Positions 32,214 to 44,254 are shown, counted from the stretch's first letter. The stretch: 64,000 nt of DNA from Pagrus major (GCF_040436345.1 NC_133221.1:33080589-33144588); one strand, 5' to 3'. Notes: generated by a model not told the origin, from the letters alone. Made by a program: numbers and translations.

Positions 32214-34892
32214 TTAGCAAATAACATATCGCCTCAATGTTACCATAAGTTCTCCTTGCACCCTGTATGCTGATAACGGGAGGACATCATTCAGCTCTGA
32301 CATCTTAAGCACACACATAGAGGGGACATCACTATAGAGAAGTTGGTAAGATCTCAAATGCTCACAATACCATGCTGTCATTTTGTGGCAGACAAATAGA
32401 ATTTCAGTGTTAGCTGCAACAATCTTTTCAATCTGGGCAAATTCAGGGAGACCTGAGCATGAGCCACTGGAGAGTATCATGCTGGGATGGTACTTGATTC
32501 CATCTACACAAACAGTTGATGCCTCAAGAACTGATCCTGCCTTTGAAATGTTTAGAGCGATTGCTCTCTGAACATTCAAAGGGAAAGAGGCAAGCAAAAC
32601 TGGGGTTACTTTTGTCATCTCAACTGATGGTCTGAAAAATGAGCTACAGTCAAGATGGTAACTGGCTGCTTTTTGATGTTTTGTAGCAAGTGTCATGGCA
32701 ACATTTTTGAAATTTTGTGCATTGCGAATTGCCTTTTTAAAGAATTTATGCTTGCCCTCAAAGCGCATTGTCCAAACCTCTGACAGCGGACCAAATTTCC
32801 TTACAAGGTGAGGGTAATGTTCCACATAGTGATGCTTTGGCCTTAAACGAAAATGTGGAAATGTTGACTGCAGCAGCTGTCTGTGCTCTGCTATCTTACA
32901 GTCCAGGAAATGTAGTGTCTCTTCAGTATGCCTTGGTGCCACAGCTAGCTCAACAATGTCTTTGAGAAGCATGAGAATTTCCCACGTGTTGTCACCCTCA
33001 GGGACACAGTGACCAATAAGAAAAGGAAGGAGCCTTATGAGACACCAATTCTCATGGGCATTTCCGCCAATGGTCCCTTTAGTGGAAAATCCCTTTCCAA
33101 TAATCTGAGGTCGGTCTGTTTTGTCTGTGAATGTGTAGTTGAAGTACTTGATGGCCTGATTTAGCATATCTAGTGTGAAAAACTTTTTACCTATCAGGTC
33201 TGTAAGGCACAGGGACAGCTCAGTTGGAACAATTCCTTCCAGGATGTCATGTAAGATGTCCGGAGGGTAACCGGTGACTGCATGAAAGTGTTTGAGATTC
33301 TCAGTTAAAGGACATGCCCTTTTCACACCATAAGTCTTACTCAGTCCTGGGTCCTCTTTCACCTCCTGCACCTGCCGATCATGCAAGTCTCTGTCTCTGA
33401 GCTGAAAGCATCCAGAACGTACCTCTTGTTGCTGAGTGTCCTTACTGCTTGCCAAACAGAATCTGCAGAACTTGTCAACAGTGAAGCTCTCCAGGAATCC
33501 TGCAAGGGAGTGGGCACCAAGGTTATCAGCGGCAACATACAAGACTGTGCCTTTCACACTTGCACCTAGTTGCTCCAGGTAAACACCATTTTGCTCCAAT
33601 AACTTGAGATCATAGATAAGAGGTTGCAGAACCTTTGCATAACCACACTCTTTGACTGTGGAAGTATTGCATAGTAAAGCAAGTTGGATTGAGTTGAGGG
33701 TAGACCTATATTTTGTTGGTATGTTTGCAATGACCCAGTATACTGCACACATTTTATGTTTAAGCTTTGATGTTCCAAGAGGATTGGCTACTTCAAAGTC
33801 ATCAATATAAAGGCCAAGAGCAATCGTGAACTCATCCCTTGCAAGAAGAGAGTTTTCGTTAAAGTACTGCCCATCGACATACGATCTGTATTCCTGCAAG
33901 GCATGAACTTTTTCTGACATGGCTTTGTCTAACACGTCAGGTCTGTTAAGCAACTTCTGGAGCATGAGACCAATGGGGACATATGCAAGTGGTTTTTTAC
34001 CCTTTTCCACAACATATTCTATGGGGTTTACTAGTGGAAACTCTTTGCGTACATATGCTGCTCTTCTTTTAGTAGTTCCTAAGGATCCATCTTTGGCACA
34101 AAATGTCATCATGTTACTTTCCGACATGGCACTGGTAACCTCACTCACAACTGCTTCATCCATGTCAGCATAGTATTTCTTCAGTACGGCCCTCACTCTG
34201 TTATGCAGAAGTGGCTGTGACAGCTTATCAATTTCACAAAGCTGTTGTATTACTTCTTGCACTGTACTCTCTGGTATGTGCAGAACACTTTGCATCTTTA
34301 ATAGAAGGGATGCTAGGTTGTGCTCAAGCTGTTTTTCTAAATCACCAAGATCATTCTCTCCGGCGTCTTCACTCACCTCTTCAAACTCCTCCACATGATC
34401 AACTTGTGACATTTGCTCTTGTGCAGCATCGCAGTCATGGCTTACATAATTACAACCAATGATTTCTAACTTGAACTTCTTCCAGTTCTGTTCCTTGTGT
34501 ACTCTACTCTTGTGAGTTTTGAAAGTGGAGTAGACATTGCTTTCAAAGTTGCAATCTTTATAAGGACACCTGACTTTATGGTTCACTTTAAAGTGTGTAG
34601 TACGTAGGTGAGTTAAGTAGTCAGTCTCAGAACAAGACTGTGCAAACCCACATGACAGACAGCAAAATTTAAGTGGTACATCTGTATTTGGTTGCTGTTC
34701 CGGAGTTTTGGTATGAAGGCGGGACAAGTGTACTTTTAGTGCATTTAGTGATTTAAATGTACACAGGCATTCCTGATGTAAACAGGGAAATGGCTCTGTT
34801 CTTGCATAACTTCCATGTTTTAGTCTATAATGTTTAAATAACTGTGCTCTCTTTTCACAGTTAAAAGGGCAATACTTACACCTCCACAGCAT
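32214..34892 (-). CDS. EnSpm/CACTA transposase-like protein with C2H2 fingers (893 aa, intact)
   Basis: I start at the ATG at 34892 because a clear acceptor (TATTGCAG) lies 14 bp upstream; an in-frame extension to 34922 would cross it. Residues 3-30, 36-60, 77-99 and 108-132 form four C2H2-type fingers (for example C-K-Y-C ... H-Y-R-L-K-H). An acidic linker follows (about 170-200). The catalytic-like half has L-G-L-Y-I-D-D-F-E, later V-A-A-D-N-L-G-A-H and F-C-R-F-C-L-A, then D-I-L-H-D-I-L-E-G-I-V-P, P-K-H-H-Y-V-E-H-Y-P-H and W-T-M-R-F-E-G-K-H-K. The Asp of Y-I-D-D, the Asp of A-A-D-N and the Glu of R-F-E are my candidates for the DDE triad of EnSpm transposases. The single long open frame ends at TAA, 24 bp before the start of the PB1 gene. 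The protein should bind the CACTA ends and cut. Triad assignment is inference. Confidence 0.85.
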   Translation of the reverse strand: MLWRCKYCPFNCEKRAQLFKHYRLKHGSYARTEPFPCLHQECLCTFKSLNALKVHLSRLHTKTPEQQPNTDVPLKFCCLSCGFAQSCSETDYLTHLRTTHFKVNHKVRCPYKDCNFESNVYSTFKTHKSRVHKEQNWKKFKLEIIGCNYVSHDCDAAQEQMSQVDHVEEFEEVSEDAGENDLGDLEKQLEHNLASLLLKMQSVLHIPESTVQEVIQQLCEIDKLSQPLLHNRVRAVLKKYYADMDEAVVSEVTSAMSESNMMTFCAKDGSLGTTKRRAAYVRKEFPLVNPIEYVVEKGKKPLAYVPIGLMLQKLLNRPDVLDKAMSEKVHALQEYRSYVDGQYFNENSLLARDEFTIALGLYIDDFEVANPLGTSKLKHKMCAVYWVIANIPTKYRSTLNSIQLALLCNTSTVKECGYAKVLQPLIYDLKLLEQNGVYLEQLGASVKGTVLYVAADNLGAHSLAGFLESFTVDKFCRFCLASSKDTQQQEVRSGCFQLRDRDLHDRQVQEVKEDPGLSKTYGVKRACPLTENLKHFHAVTGYPPDILHDILEGIVPTELSLCLTDLIGKKFFTLDMLNQAIKYFNYTFTDKTDRPQIIGKGFSTKGTIGGNAHENWCLIRLLPFLIGHCVPEGDNTWEILMLLKDIVELAVAPRHTEETLHFLDCKIAEHRQLLQSTFPHFRLRPKHHYVEHYPHLVRKFGPLSEVWTMRFEGKHKFFKKAIRNAQNFKNVAMTLATKHQKAASYHLDCSSFFRPSVEMTKVTPVLLASFPLNVQRAIALNISKAGSVLEASTVCVDGIKYHPSMILSSGSCSGLPEFAQIEKIVAANTEILFVCHKMTAWYCEHLRSYQLLYSDVPSMCVLKMSELNDVLPLSAYRVQGELMVTLRRYVIC

Positions 34893-35979
34893 CTTTCCCT
34901 GGGACCTGCAATAGAAGAACACATAGACAACGAACTTAGTTAGCTTATTACAACAATGTATCTGTATTTATTAATTAATCTGTAATTGGGACTGTTACTT
35001 CCAACTGAGTTACATTAAGGCCATACACCTGTATGTTTAATTTGTGTTCTCTTCTAAGGGCTCCAGACTGTGACCATTTGTTTAGTTGTACTATAATGAC
35101 GAGACTTTATGATGTGCTGACCAAATACTTTTCACTTAAAAAAACGGTGTCTTGTGTTTGAAAAAATTACAATTTATTTTAATGATTTTTTTCTCTTAAC
35201 ATATCAGCCCACTTTGCTTGTCTCTAAAAGAAACTGTACAATGTTGTTGGTGTATATTGTCTGGTTATTAGCAAAGCATCTATCAACAATACAAATAAGA
35301 TGGAAAAAAAATATGAATGTGTTGCCTTGCCTGTTAATTTATGCTCCTACATTTTGTGCTGGTAACATTACTCCCCAGTAGCAAACACCAGTATATCTGG
35401 TAGAAAAAATAAAAGTCTGGAGCCCTGATTCTATTCAGTTAATTAAGTAATGTTATGATGGTAGCTGATATTGTTGAGTTACCTCCTGGACCTCATGGCT
35501 TTGTCACATGCATAGAAATAGCCGTTTTCCAGCGTTGTTCGATGACTAACCTTAATCTATTTCAATCAGCTGCCTTTTCATTATACAACAAGGACGATAA
35601 CGTTAACTTGTTCACTCACCAGATTCAGTGGAGTGCTGTATCCTTACAGCTAATGTTACTGCTCTCTCTGGGTGCAGGCGTTCACGGTGGGGGGGCTCAA
35701 CTTGGTGCAGTGTCTGCCTCACTGTGGAAGGCGCTGGCAGCCAACAGGTGAAAATGTCATGTTAAACTGCACTAAACAACGTTCATCTCTGCTTAAACAG
35801 CCCCTTGAGTAAGAAACGTAGCTTTTAGCTATCTTAGCAGAGTTAGCTAACCAGCTAAAACGCCCGCCTCATGACTTGACAAAAAAAATCCAATGAAAAG
35901 CAAAACGTGAAAAATTTCAGAACTGGATGAAAACGAACTTTCCCACGTCTCACCAGCAGCACCTTACGTCCAGATTCAG

Positions 35980-36310
35980 CAGACAGCCACCTGTTACCGT
36001 CCTCACTTCCCCACTGGCCCGCGGTGCTGCCTTCGTCTCTTCCCCGCGCGAGTAGTTGCCGACCTCCTCTCTCCTCCGTTGAAGCGCGATACTGTCCTCC
36101 TCTCTCCCCCTATAGTGCAGTGCCGTTTTCCGTGGTACCTTCTGTGCTCACAGCCTCTCGAATGACACAAAATACGACCAAAAGTATATAAAATGTCCGT
36201 CGAATCGGTTCAATACAACTTTTTCACTCTTGCTAGCCGCTCCAGGTAAAGCACAGACATCTGCAACGTCACCGAGCGTCACCTTCAATGCGTTAGCCAA
36301 TCACAAGCCT
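35980..36310 (-). promoter_or_regulatory. GC-rich putative EnSpm promoter region
   Basis: A locally GC- and CpG-richer stretch (including GCGGTGCTGCC, CCCGCGCGAG and GAAGCGCG) just inside the end that lies upstream of both minus-strand genes. Position suggests a TATA-less promoter and leader exon. No start site can be fixed from sequence. Confidence 0.35.
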
Positions 36311-36527
36311 CTGTTGTCTGACACCCAGTAAAACTTACTAATTCTAAGTCATTAAACTTAAAGTTATTTGTACATTCACATATGTCTAGGTATTAAGAGA
36401 ATGTACATTTGATAGTAATACAACAGAATATACTTACATAAGAATAGTAATGCAACCACACTTAAATAATTAAAGTATATTGTAATTACATTGTTTAATT
36501 AGATATGAAGTCCGGGTTTACAGTGTA

Positions 36528-39404
36528 TAAGAAGTGAGATAATAAGCTTTAATAAACATAAATCTAAATCCTATTATACACAATTGAGCATTATGGGAAA
36601 AAAAGTTAAGGAATTAGAACAACAGCTACATCATGGTGTCAATCAAGAAAAGGAGAGGCAACTACTACAATTAAAATGTCAGTACAATGAACTGACTACT
36701 AGTAAAATTGCCTCCAGCTTGATGTGGTTAAATCAGTTATATTACGATCAAGGAGAGAAAGCTGGAAAGCTCCTGGCATGGAGGATTAAAAAGATACAGA
36801 CAGATAGAGCTATTAATTTGATCAAAACTGAAGAAGTGAAAGGATCTAATCGATCCAGTTGAAATAAATACTGCCTTTACAAACTATTATAAAGAGCTAT
36901 ATAAATCTGAATACCCTGGTAATCCAGAAAAACAAAATGACTTTCTTAACCAGCTTAGATTTCCAACCCTGACCGAGGAAGCTAAAACTAATCTTGAAAA
37001 AAAATTGTGCATTGAAGAATTAATAGAAGCTCTGAAGGGCATGAATAGTGGAAAGGCGCCTGGGCACAATGGCTTACCCACAGAAATATATAAGAAGTCT
37101 CAGGAAAGCTGTTGCCACATCTCCTGAATGTGTTTAATGAATCCTATGAAAAAAGGATATTACCTCCATCCTTGAGATCTGCAGTGATTTCTCTTCTGCT
37201 AAAGCCAGGAAAATACCCTTCAGAAAGAATGTCCTACTGTCCAATATCTTTAATGTCATGTGACACCAAAATCCTATGTAGGGCCATGGCTAAAAGGATA
37301 GAAACGATTATTCCCCATTTGATCACCAATGACCAAAATGGGTTTGTACAGGGCAGACAAGGATTTCATAACACATGTAGACTGCTGAATGTGTTATTTC
37401 TCAAACAAAATGCTAAAGGGCATGCAATTCTGTCATTAGATGCTGAAAAGGCATTTGACAGGATCGAATGGGGGTACCTCTTTGAGGTTCTAAGGAGATT
37501 TGGATTTGGGGAAGGATATCTTAGGTGGATCAAATTATTGTACACTGAACCAATTGCTGAAATTATAACAACCAACCAAATTTCACAACCCTTTAAACTC
37601 TGTAGATCCACCTGCCAGGGTTGCCCTATGTCACCTCTTTTATTTTTATTTGCCATTGAACCCTTGGCCATTTGTCAGTCACCTGAAATCACAGGTATAA
37701 CAATAGGAGAGACAGACCATCGTCTAGCCCTTTTCGCAGATGATAATGTTTTGTTTTTGACAAACTAAGTACCTCAATTAAATCACTACATCAACTTCTG
37801 AATACATTCGGACAATTTTCTGGCTATAAAACTAATGACAGAAAAAGTACTTTATTATTACTAAACAATGAAGAAAGAGAGCATCCGACAATTCATACAC
37901 AGTTTGCTTTAACTTCAGATGGATTCACTAATTTAGGAATTCAAATAACCCCTGACATTGAAAATATTATATCAGCCAATTACAATCCCTTGGTGAAAGA
38001 AGTAATAGAAATGTTAGATGGAGCCCTTTGCCTATTTCTATGGTAGGGCGCATCAGTATTATCAAAATGTCAATTTTACCCAAATTTCTATATTTGTTTC
38101 AGTCAATCCCACTTCCCCTGCCAGCGTCCTTTTTCTTTACACCAAGAAAAAGCTTTACTCGCCTTATATGGAACAATAAATGCCCTAGACTTCGTCTCAG
38201 TTTACTTTATTTTCCGTATGATCGGGGAGGGCTTAAACTACCCAATATGAAACTTTATTACTGGGCAGCTCAGCTTCAGGCAGCCATGTTTTATTTTCTC
38301 CCTGAAGAGGTCCCAGCCTGGGTTGAAATAGAGAAACATAAAACACTTCCACTACATTTATATCTCTACTCATCACGAGTAAAGGAACTTAAGAAAAACA
38401 CACTTAACCCTTTTCTTAGAAATAAAATAACTATCTGGTATGAGGCCCATGCCCTGATGAATCAAACTTTTACTTTTTCATATTTTAATCCCATTTGGGG
38501 CAATGCTGATTTCAAAACCAGGGAGGCAGGATATGGGTTTCAAACACTGGATGGATCTTGGGCTCAAAAAAGTAGGAGATTTGTTCAGTGAAGGCACTCT
38601 GATGTCGTTCCAACAACTAATGCAAAAATATAATCTCCCCAGAAAACATTTTTTTAAATACCTACAAATTAGGAGCTTCATATATTCGCAAATTAAAACT
38701 ACTATGCAACTTTCTGACATTGAATAGTATGCAGTAAATCATTTACATGGCAGGAGACAATTGTCCATATTTTATAACATGCTCTTAACAGGTTTAAAAG
38801 AAAACTCAGGCTCTTATTTATCTGCCTGGAAGAATGACCTTCAGTTAGACATCATGGTTTAAGAGTGGGAGAAGGCATGCCTCTTGGCTCAAACTCAAAC
38901 CATAAACACTAGATGCAGATTGTTACAATATAAATGGTTGTTTAGGACATACATTACACCTGTCAAACAGCACCAATCAACCCCAATATTCCCAACAGTT
39001 GTATTAAATGTAGTAACGGAACTGGCACCTTATTTCACTGTATGTGGGAGTGTCAAAAGCTCCAAATATACTGGAGAGAAGTTCTTGACCTGATTTCTAA
39101 ATTGACAGACTTTGCTGTTCCTATAAAGGCTGAACTGTGTCTACTACATATATACCCTGAAGATTGCCACATAAATGCAAAAAAATGCAAACTAATCAAT
39201 TTTTGTCTTTTACAAGTCAAACGAGTAATTGCTTTAAGATTGAAGGATTGTGAGAGACCAATCTCTAAAAAATGGATCAAAGACATGTCCTGCACTCTGG
39301 CTTTAGAAAAACTAACATCCATAGTAAAAGGCAAAGCTGACGAATTCTATGAGATGTGGACACCTTTTCTACAATTTATGAGTACCTTGACTGCAAATTC
39401 ATGA
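36528..39404 (+). pseudogene. L1 ORF2 reverse transcriptase and C-terminal domain
   Basis: After the EnSpm insert the L1 frame resumes with the linker region (K-V-K-E-L-E-Q-Q). The reverse transcriptase shows G-K-A-P-G-H-N-G near 37050, Q-N-G-F-V-Q-G-R-Q near 37340, S-L-D-A-E-K-A-F-D-R-I near 37440, C-Q-G-C-P-M-S-P-L near 37615 and the catalytic F-A-D-D near 37735. The downstream segment contains G-G-L-K-L-P-N-M-K-L-Y-Y-W-A-A-Q-L (about 38228) and the cysteine/tryptophan motif W-E-C-Q-K-L-Q-I-Y-W (about 39043), and ends at a stop at 39404. Frameshifts or stops occur near 36860, 37110, 37768, 38045, 38590 and 38727. The enzyme primed cDNA synthesis at nicked target DNA when intact. Confidence 0.92.
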
Positions 39405-39678
39405 GTTAACAAGACAATGACTCCTGCCACTAATACATCCTATTCAAATAAGTTATGTATTCTTCTTCCTTATCCGGTTATTACAGCTAGAGCGAGTTTC
39501 TTTAATTGGGACTAGAGAATAGGAAGACCCCTTTTATAAAAAAAAAAAAACTGAACTGTGTTACGGTGAGGTTAATTCTAGGACCCAAATGCAGAGAACG
39601 GATATTGTTGGGGGTGATGTTATATGTTGTGTTTGTTTTCAACTTAAAAAATAAATAGAGCATTGAAAAAAAAAAAAA
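39405..39678 (+). other. L1 3' UTR and poly(A) tail
   Basis: Non-coding tail with an internal A-run (39537-39550), an AATAAA (39649-39654) and a terminal A-run ending at 39678, directly followed by the right target duplication TGGTGCTCC (39679-39687). Confidence 0.8.
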
Positions 39679-40069
39679 TGGTGCTCCTGAGGTGATCTAA
39701 TGTTAATTAGATCCTATCATTTATTATAATTAATAATTATCCTTGCTGATCATTAATTGTTATTTATAGCCACAGCCTCAAATTCCCTATCACTGTTGCA
39801 TAAAACCCCAACAAGATACTTTGAGGTGCTTCTCACTCTTCCATCACTCACTATCGTACTCTTTAAACACAAAAATATAGACTATATTTATGCATTGATC
39901 CTTGTTGGGTTAAGAACAGCAGGAGGGAGCATGAGCAGTATGATGATGATGAGGACAAAGAATTAAAGAACAGAGAGTACACACAGTACATCCGATGAAG
40001 AGTGTTTGTGTGGGTGGCATGAGTAACGAATGCTGCTTTTTCAGTAGCATCTTTGGCTGAATTGTATAT

Positions 40070-40103
40070 ATGTGTGTGTGTGTGTGTGTGTGTGAGTGTG
40101 TGT
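40070..40103. repeat. (TG)n microsatellite
   Basis: TG dinucleotide run with one GA interruption. Confidence 0.9.
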
Positions 40104-40675
40104 AAGTAAATCTGTGCAGCTGCCCTTGCACACATTTGTTTTGTTGTGACCTCCTCTGTGTGTTCATGAGTGTACATGTTCAGCAATATGTGCCACAACA
40201 GAGAGACAGTGCACCCCGTAAGCACATTTCCAACAGGCTAATTAAAGCTCCTCTGGAATAAGGCCAGGCTTATTAACATCTCAACACAGCCACTAAAGCC
40301 TGCTCATAACCCAACAAGGATCAATGCTTCATTAGGGCTGGACCCAATACTGATGTCCTGCCAAGCAAAACCTAACCAGCCAAATGCAGACGATGGGGAA
40401 AATGCAGAGCTGGTGAAGATGCAGAGAGAGAGTTTTTGTGACACAGTGTAACTCCCTATTTAATAGCTTTGTAGTGACGAATTGGTCCTTGCATATCAAT
40501 GTGAGGAGATGCAATGATGTGCTAAATATACTATACCTTTAAATTCACCATATACTGCAGCTTTCAGTAAACTATCTGTGCTTATATGCATGTACAATTG
40601 GCATCACAATAACTCAGTTGTAGATTTTGTAGTACTGGGGAACAAGATGTGAAAAGTAAGGGGGTAAAAATTTGG

Positions 40676-41240
40676 GATTTTACAAATAATTTATACTGTA
40701 GTTATTTTTTTAAACTACTGGTTACCTGTTCTATAAATACAAGGTATGTACGACTACAGAGCAATAATCAGAATGTTTGGGATTAATTTAGAAATAATTT
40801 ATGCTGTAGTTATTTTTTACTACTGGGTACCTATTCTATTATTACAGGGTATGTATGTATGACCTATTGAGCAATAATCTAGACGTTCGGGATGAAAACT
40901 CCTGTTGAGCATCATTAATTTCTGGGTCTCATTCCCAACCCATCAAATGCTGATGATTTGGGTTTCCCAACTCATCATTACTAACACTATGGGATTGTAG
41001 GTCGGGTCGGCTGCCATCTGAAAGTTTCAGTATTTGAAGCATTGGGAATGAGATTAAAGTATCAACTATCTTACCAACATGAGCTTTAATTTAGTAAGAA
41101 ATTATTCTGTAGTTATTTTTTAACTACTGGATACCTTCTGCATTATTGCAGGGTATGTATGTCCTACTGAACAAGTATTTGGATAATTGCGATCAATATA
41201 CAGAGAATTTATACTTTAGTTATACCTATTCCATTATCTG
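40676..41240. repeat. Degenerate ~115-bp tandem repeat
   Basis: Units sharing AATTTATACTGTAGTTATTTTTT, ACTACTGGNTACCT, a CAGGGTATGTA-like word and GAGCAATAATC recur around 40690, 40797, 41100 and 41207. A 190-bp unrelated segment separates the second and third units. Confidence 0.7.
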
Positions 41241-42847
41241 GACGTTTCAGGGAAGATAGAGTGATAACTTCTGCATCACTCAGTAGCCTAAGTTGTATGT
41301 GATTGTATGTCAAACAAGCAAACAAAATTAACCTTGGGGTACATAAATTAACTCTGGGATACATCTGTGTATTTACTTCGCAAAAAATGTCCAAGGGACG
41401 CTGTATTGTCACAGATACTGTCAGCATCTTTAGACTGTCTCACCTCAGCAAACTTCATTACTGGACACTAGTTTAAGGCTACCCAGCCTAGATGTCACTT
41501 GTGTTTCAGTGTTACAATATGTTTACCATTCTGAAGTCTTGTGAAAGTCTTCTCCCTGGCAATCATGTTTGATCAGCTCCTCAAGGTGCAGGCTCATCTT
41601 ATTTCAGTTCTGTGTACATCCTCTGTTCATCCCAGGAAGTGAATATACAGCCAAAAACAAAACACTAGTTATGAATCACAACTCTTATGTATGGTGTTAG
41701 ATCCAGAGTTTACCCCTGTTAAGGATGTACCAGCTCTCTGTCTAAAGGGTTACGTCCCTAAACCTACAAGGTGTTGCTTTAATATGGATTTAATTAGGGA
41801 CTGCTTAAACTGGTGGCGAGCAGATTCGCCTAGCTTCTCACTGTGTACGTCCAAATGTCTACCCTGCATCCTCTAGTGTAGCATCTGATGTGAATAGCCC
41901 TTGAGTCAGATACAGTCACCAGCCATGCCTGTTAACGGCAGCTCTCCTCTTAATGGGCACTTGGTATGGTGCTAGGATAGGTTTTAAGGGCTAGGACTAA
42001 GCCCTAAGGTTAATTTAGTTGGCTAGAGTAACCTTTAAGAACCATTAAGATATTTGGAACACTTATCATGTAACTATTTACTTCCATCAAAGAAACATAA
42101 AATCAGTGACCACAACTTCTACTTAAACTACAGTTGAAGGTTTATCACAAAGTTTTAGCAAGGGCAAAGCACACAGCTCACGCTTATCTCAATTACTATC
42201 AATCATTATCAAGAATACCTATTGATAAGAATCACAATTCAGTATATAATAAAGATGAATCTAAAGGAGCTGAGGCTGGTTGAAATACTTAGATGTAGTA
42301 GAGAATGAGATGGTTAGGCCTTCCGGTATGCCTTTCCCTTCCTCCTGAAAGTCCAAGTCTCTGTGGTAACTCACGACCCTGCCCAAGGTCCCCAAGTTCG
42401 CTCATAGACCCAACTCCATGCCAGCAGGGCGAGCAAAAGAGATTTGTAAATCCAAATTATAATCCACAGTTGGTTGGAAAATGGTTACTCCTCCTTATTC
42501 TCTGTTATCCTTGGATCCAACTGCGAGTGTCTTAAAGTCCATTCTGCGATGATAGGCTGCTCACATACTCTGTCTTGTGGGTTAATCTGAGGAAGGAGAG
42601 TGGAGGAAGAGCATTGTCTTCACTGTTGTTAAATTTTTTATACTCTCTATCGGCTGGCCATCTATTGCTTCAGAGGGTGACTTTGCTTACTTCCTGCTTA
42701 GGGGTGTCAGGATCTTGATTGTGAGTTGGATATCGATCGAAATGACGTCACAATCACGACCTTTGAAATAAAAGATGCAATCGAGGATTTAGCCATGCCA
42801 CCAGTATCATGTCCGGCAGGCGTGCCAAGAGGGAAAAAAAACACACA

Positions 42848-43260
42848 GGCTGTGTCCGAAATCACTCACTCATTCCCTACTCCCTAGTCACTACATAGGG
42901 AGTCCAACATAGTGGACTATAAAGGGAGCTCATCAGCACAAAGAAAAAAGCACTTTTGGACACTACTCAGGCACCTTTAATTACATCACTGCTGTTGCAC
43001 AGTTAAAACGTCATACATCAACGCCGGTTGTGGACTAGTGTTCGTCCACCATTTTTCTCTCAGCGCAATGCATGATGGTAAATATTGCTTGGTTAGTGAC
43101 CATCGGTTGTACACTACTTTTCGCGATGCATTGTGGGATACTTTGAGTCCACTATATAGGGTATAATAATTCCCACTAGACATTCGGACAGCACTACAAA
43201 ATGGCGTACTCACTATGTAGTGCACTATATACGTAGTAGTGAGTGATTTCGGACACAGCC
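42848..43260. mobile_element. 413-bp hAT-like MITE
   Basis: Perfect inverted ends GGCTGTGTCCGAAATCACT... and ...AGTGATTTCGGACACAGCC. ACACACA borders both ends, compatible with a target duplication though it could also be simple repeat. Internal CACTA(C/T)-TAGGGAGT and CACTATGTAGTG words are palindromic. No coding capacity. Confidence 0.85.
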
Positions 43261-43910
43261 ACACACAGCATGTTGGAGTGCGGCGAGTTAATGTTACTTC
43301 CTCTAACCTGAAGCTGCAGCCAATTAAAAGACACCATGGCAACTGCTGATATAAGAGACACATAAACTGAACTTGAACCCCCTCCTGCCTCTCTGAAATC
43401 ACCGGTATAGAAATATTTATAGTATAGTTCCCGTTGAGTTATATCAACAACATTTGCATTGTTGACAAGAAAACCACAGATTGTAAGCAATGCTACGTGC
43501 ATGTAGCATACGCATCCACAGGCAACACGACAAATATGGCAGGACATCTCCGCAGGCATCATAAAGAAGTAGACTTAACTGAGAAAACTACACTGTTAAC
43601 ACAGGCAACTCTTCTGTCCTCATTACAGTTTTTGCCTAATGCTTAAACACTAAAAGTGGTTGCTATGCCCAAAGCATCACAACCTCTAACTTTGGTGACC
43701 ATCGTGACTTGAGAGAGCAGATCATCGCAGATGATCAAATGAATCAAATAACCTTCACTGACATCAACACTGTCAGCATATCTACACTCTCCCGCATCCT
43801 TAAAAAGCACAACATTTCACTGAAGCAGCTGTATAGAGTTCCATTCGAGAGGAACAGTGCGAGAGTCAAAGACCTCCGTCATGACTATGTGCAAGTAACC
43901 CCCCCCCCAC

Positions 43911-43937
43911 CACACACAAACACACACACACACACAC
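43911..43937. repeat. (AC)n run in transposase intron
   Basis: AC dinucleotide run following a C-tract in the intron of the IS630-like gene. Confidence 0.85.
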
Positions 43938-44254
43938 TCATTACAGTATTGTTTGTAAATGTATATGTGATAGTCCTGTGTTTTCAATTACACTATATTC
44001 ACTGTACATTATCTGCATTTTATTGTTTTAGAGATTCCTGGAACTTGATGCTGGTCTACAGCAACACGAGTTCATTTTCGTGGATGAGGCTGGGTTCAAC
44101 TTGGCAAAAACCAGATGTCGGGGCCGAAACATTATTGGGCAAAGGGCCATAGTACATGTCCCTGGTCAGCACGGGGGAAATATCACCTTGTGTGCCGCCA
44201 TCAGTGTACAGGGAGTCCTGCATCACCACTCCATCCTCGGTCCCTACAACACAG

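Larger units (their letters stand above)
28297..36525 (-). mobile_element. 8.2-kb EnSpm/CACTA transposon, apparently autonomous
   Basis: The ends CACTGTAAGCCCGGA and TCCGGGTTTACAGTG are a CACTA-type terminal inverted repeat. A TA dinucleotide lies outside each end (28295-28296, 36526-36527), and removing the insert plus one TA restores the L1 frame at K-A-Y-I-R-S. Subterminal blocks repeat AAGTT(G/A)ATTTAACTTAAA motifs. Two minus-strand genes are carried: a DDE transposase-like protein with C2H2 fingers and a spliced PB1-domain protein. No frame damage is visible in either, unlike every neighbour, so this may be the youngest large insert. Confidence 0.9.
4080..39678 (+). mobile_element. Full-length L1-clade LINE split by nested insertions
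   Basis: L1 parts appear in order and in the same orientation: 5' UTR and ORF1 (4080-5082), inter-ORF spacer (about 23775-24451), ORF2 endonuclease in three pieces (24452-24678, 26246-26595, 27994-28296), reverse transcriptase and C-terminus (36528-39404), and 3' UTR with poly(A) (39405-39678). The parts sum to roughly 5.7 kb, about the size of one complete L1. Every gap is occupied by another transposon, and at most junctions the L1 reading frame resumes after removing the insert plus one target duplication. A 9-bp direct repeat brackets the whole. ORF1 and ORF2 carry frameshifts and stops, so this copy is dead. The alternative of two separate truncated L1s is less likely because no L1 segment is duplicated. 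Confidence 0.82.
39688..42698. other. Non-coding flank, no gene recognised
   Basis: About 3 kb with a (TG)n run and one tandem repeat block (both listed). Short frames lack domains, and I see no splice-linked exon set. This may be ordinary intergenic or intronic DNA. Confidence 0.5.

Noticed and set aside
35455..35751. Plus-strand 98-codon frame near the EnSpm end
   Set aside because: No known motif, lies in the likely promoter/leader region of the minus-strand genes and contains no splice context.
43190..43270. Host promoter suggested by palindromic CACTATGTAGTGCACTA
   Set aside because: The palindromes belong to the MITE terminal region at 42848-43260.
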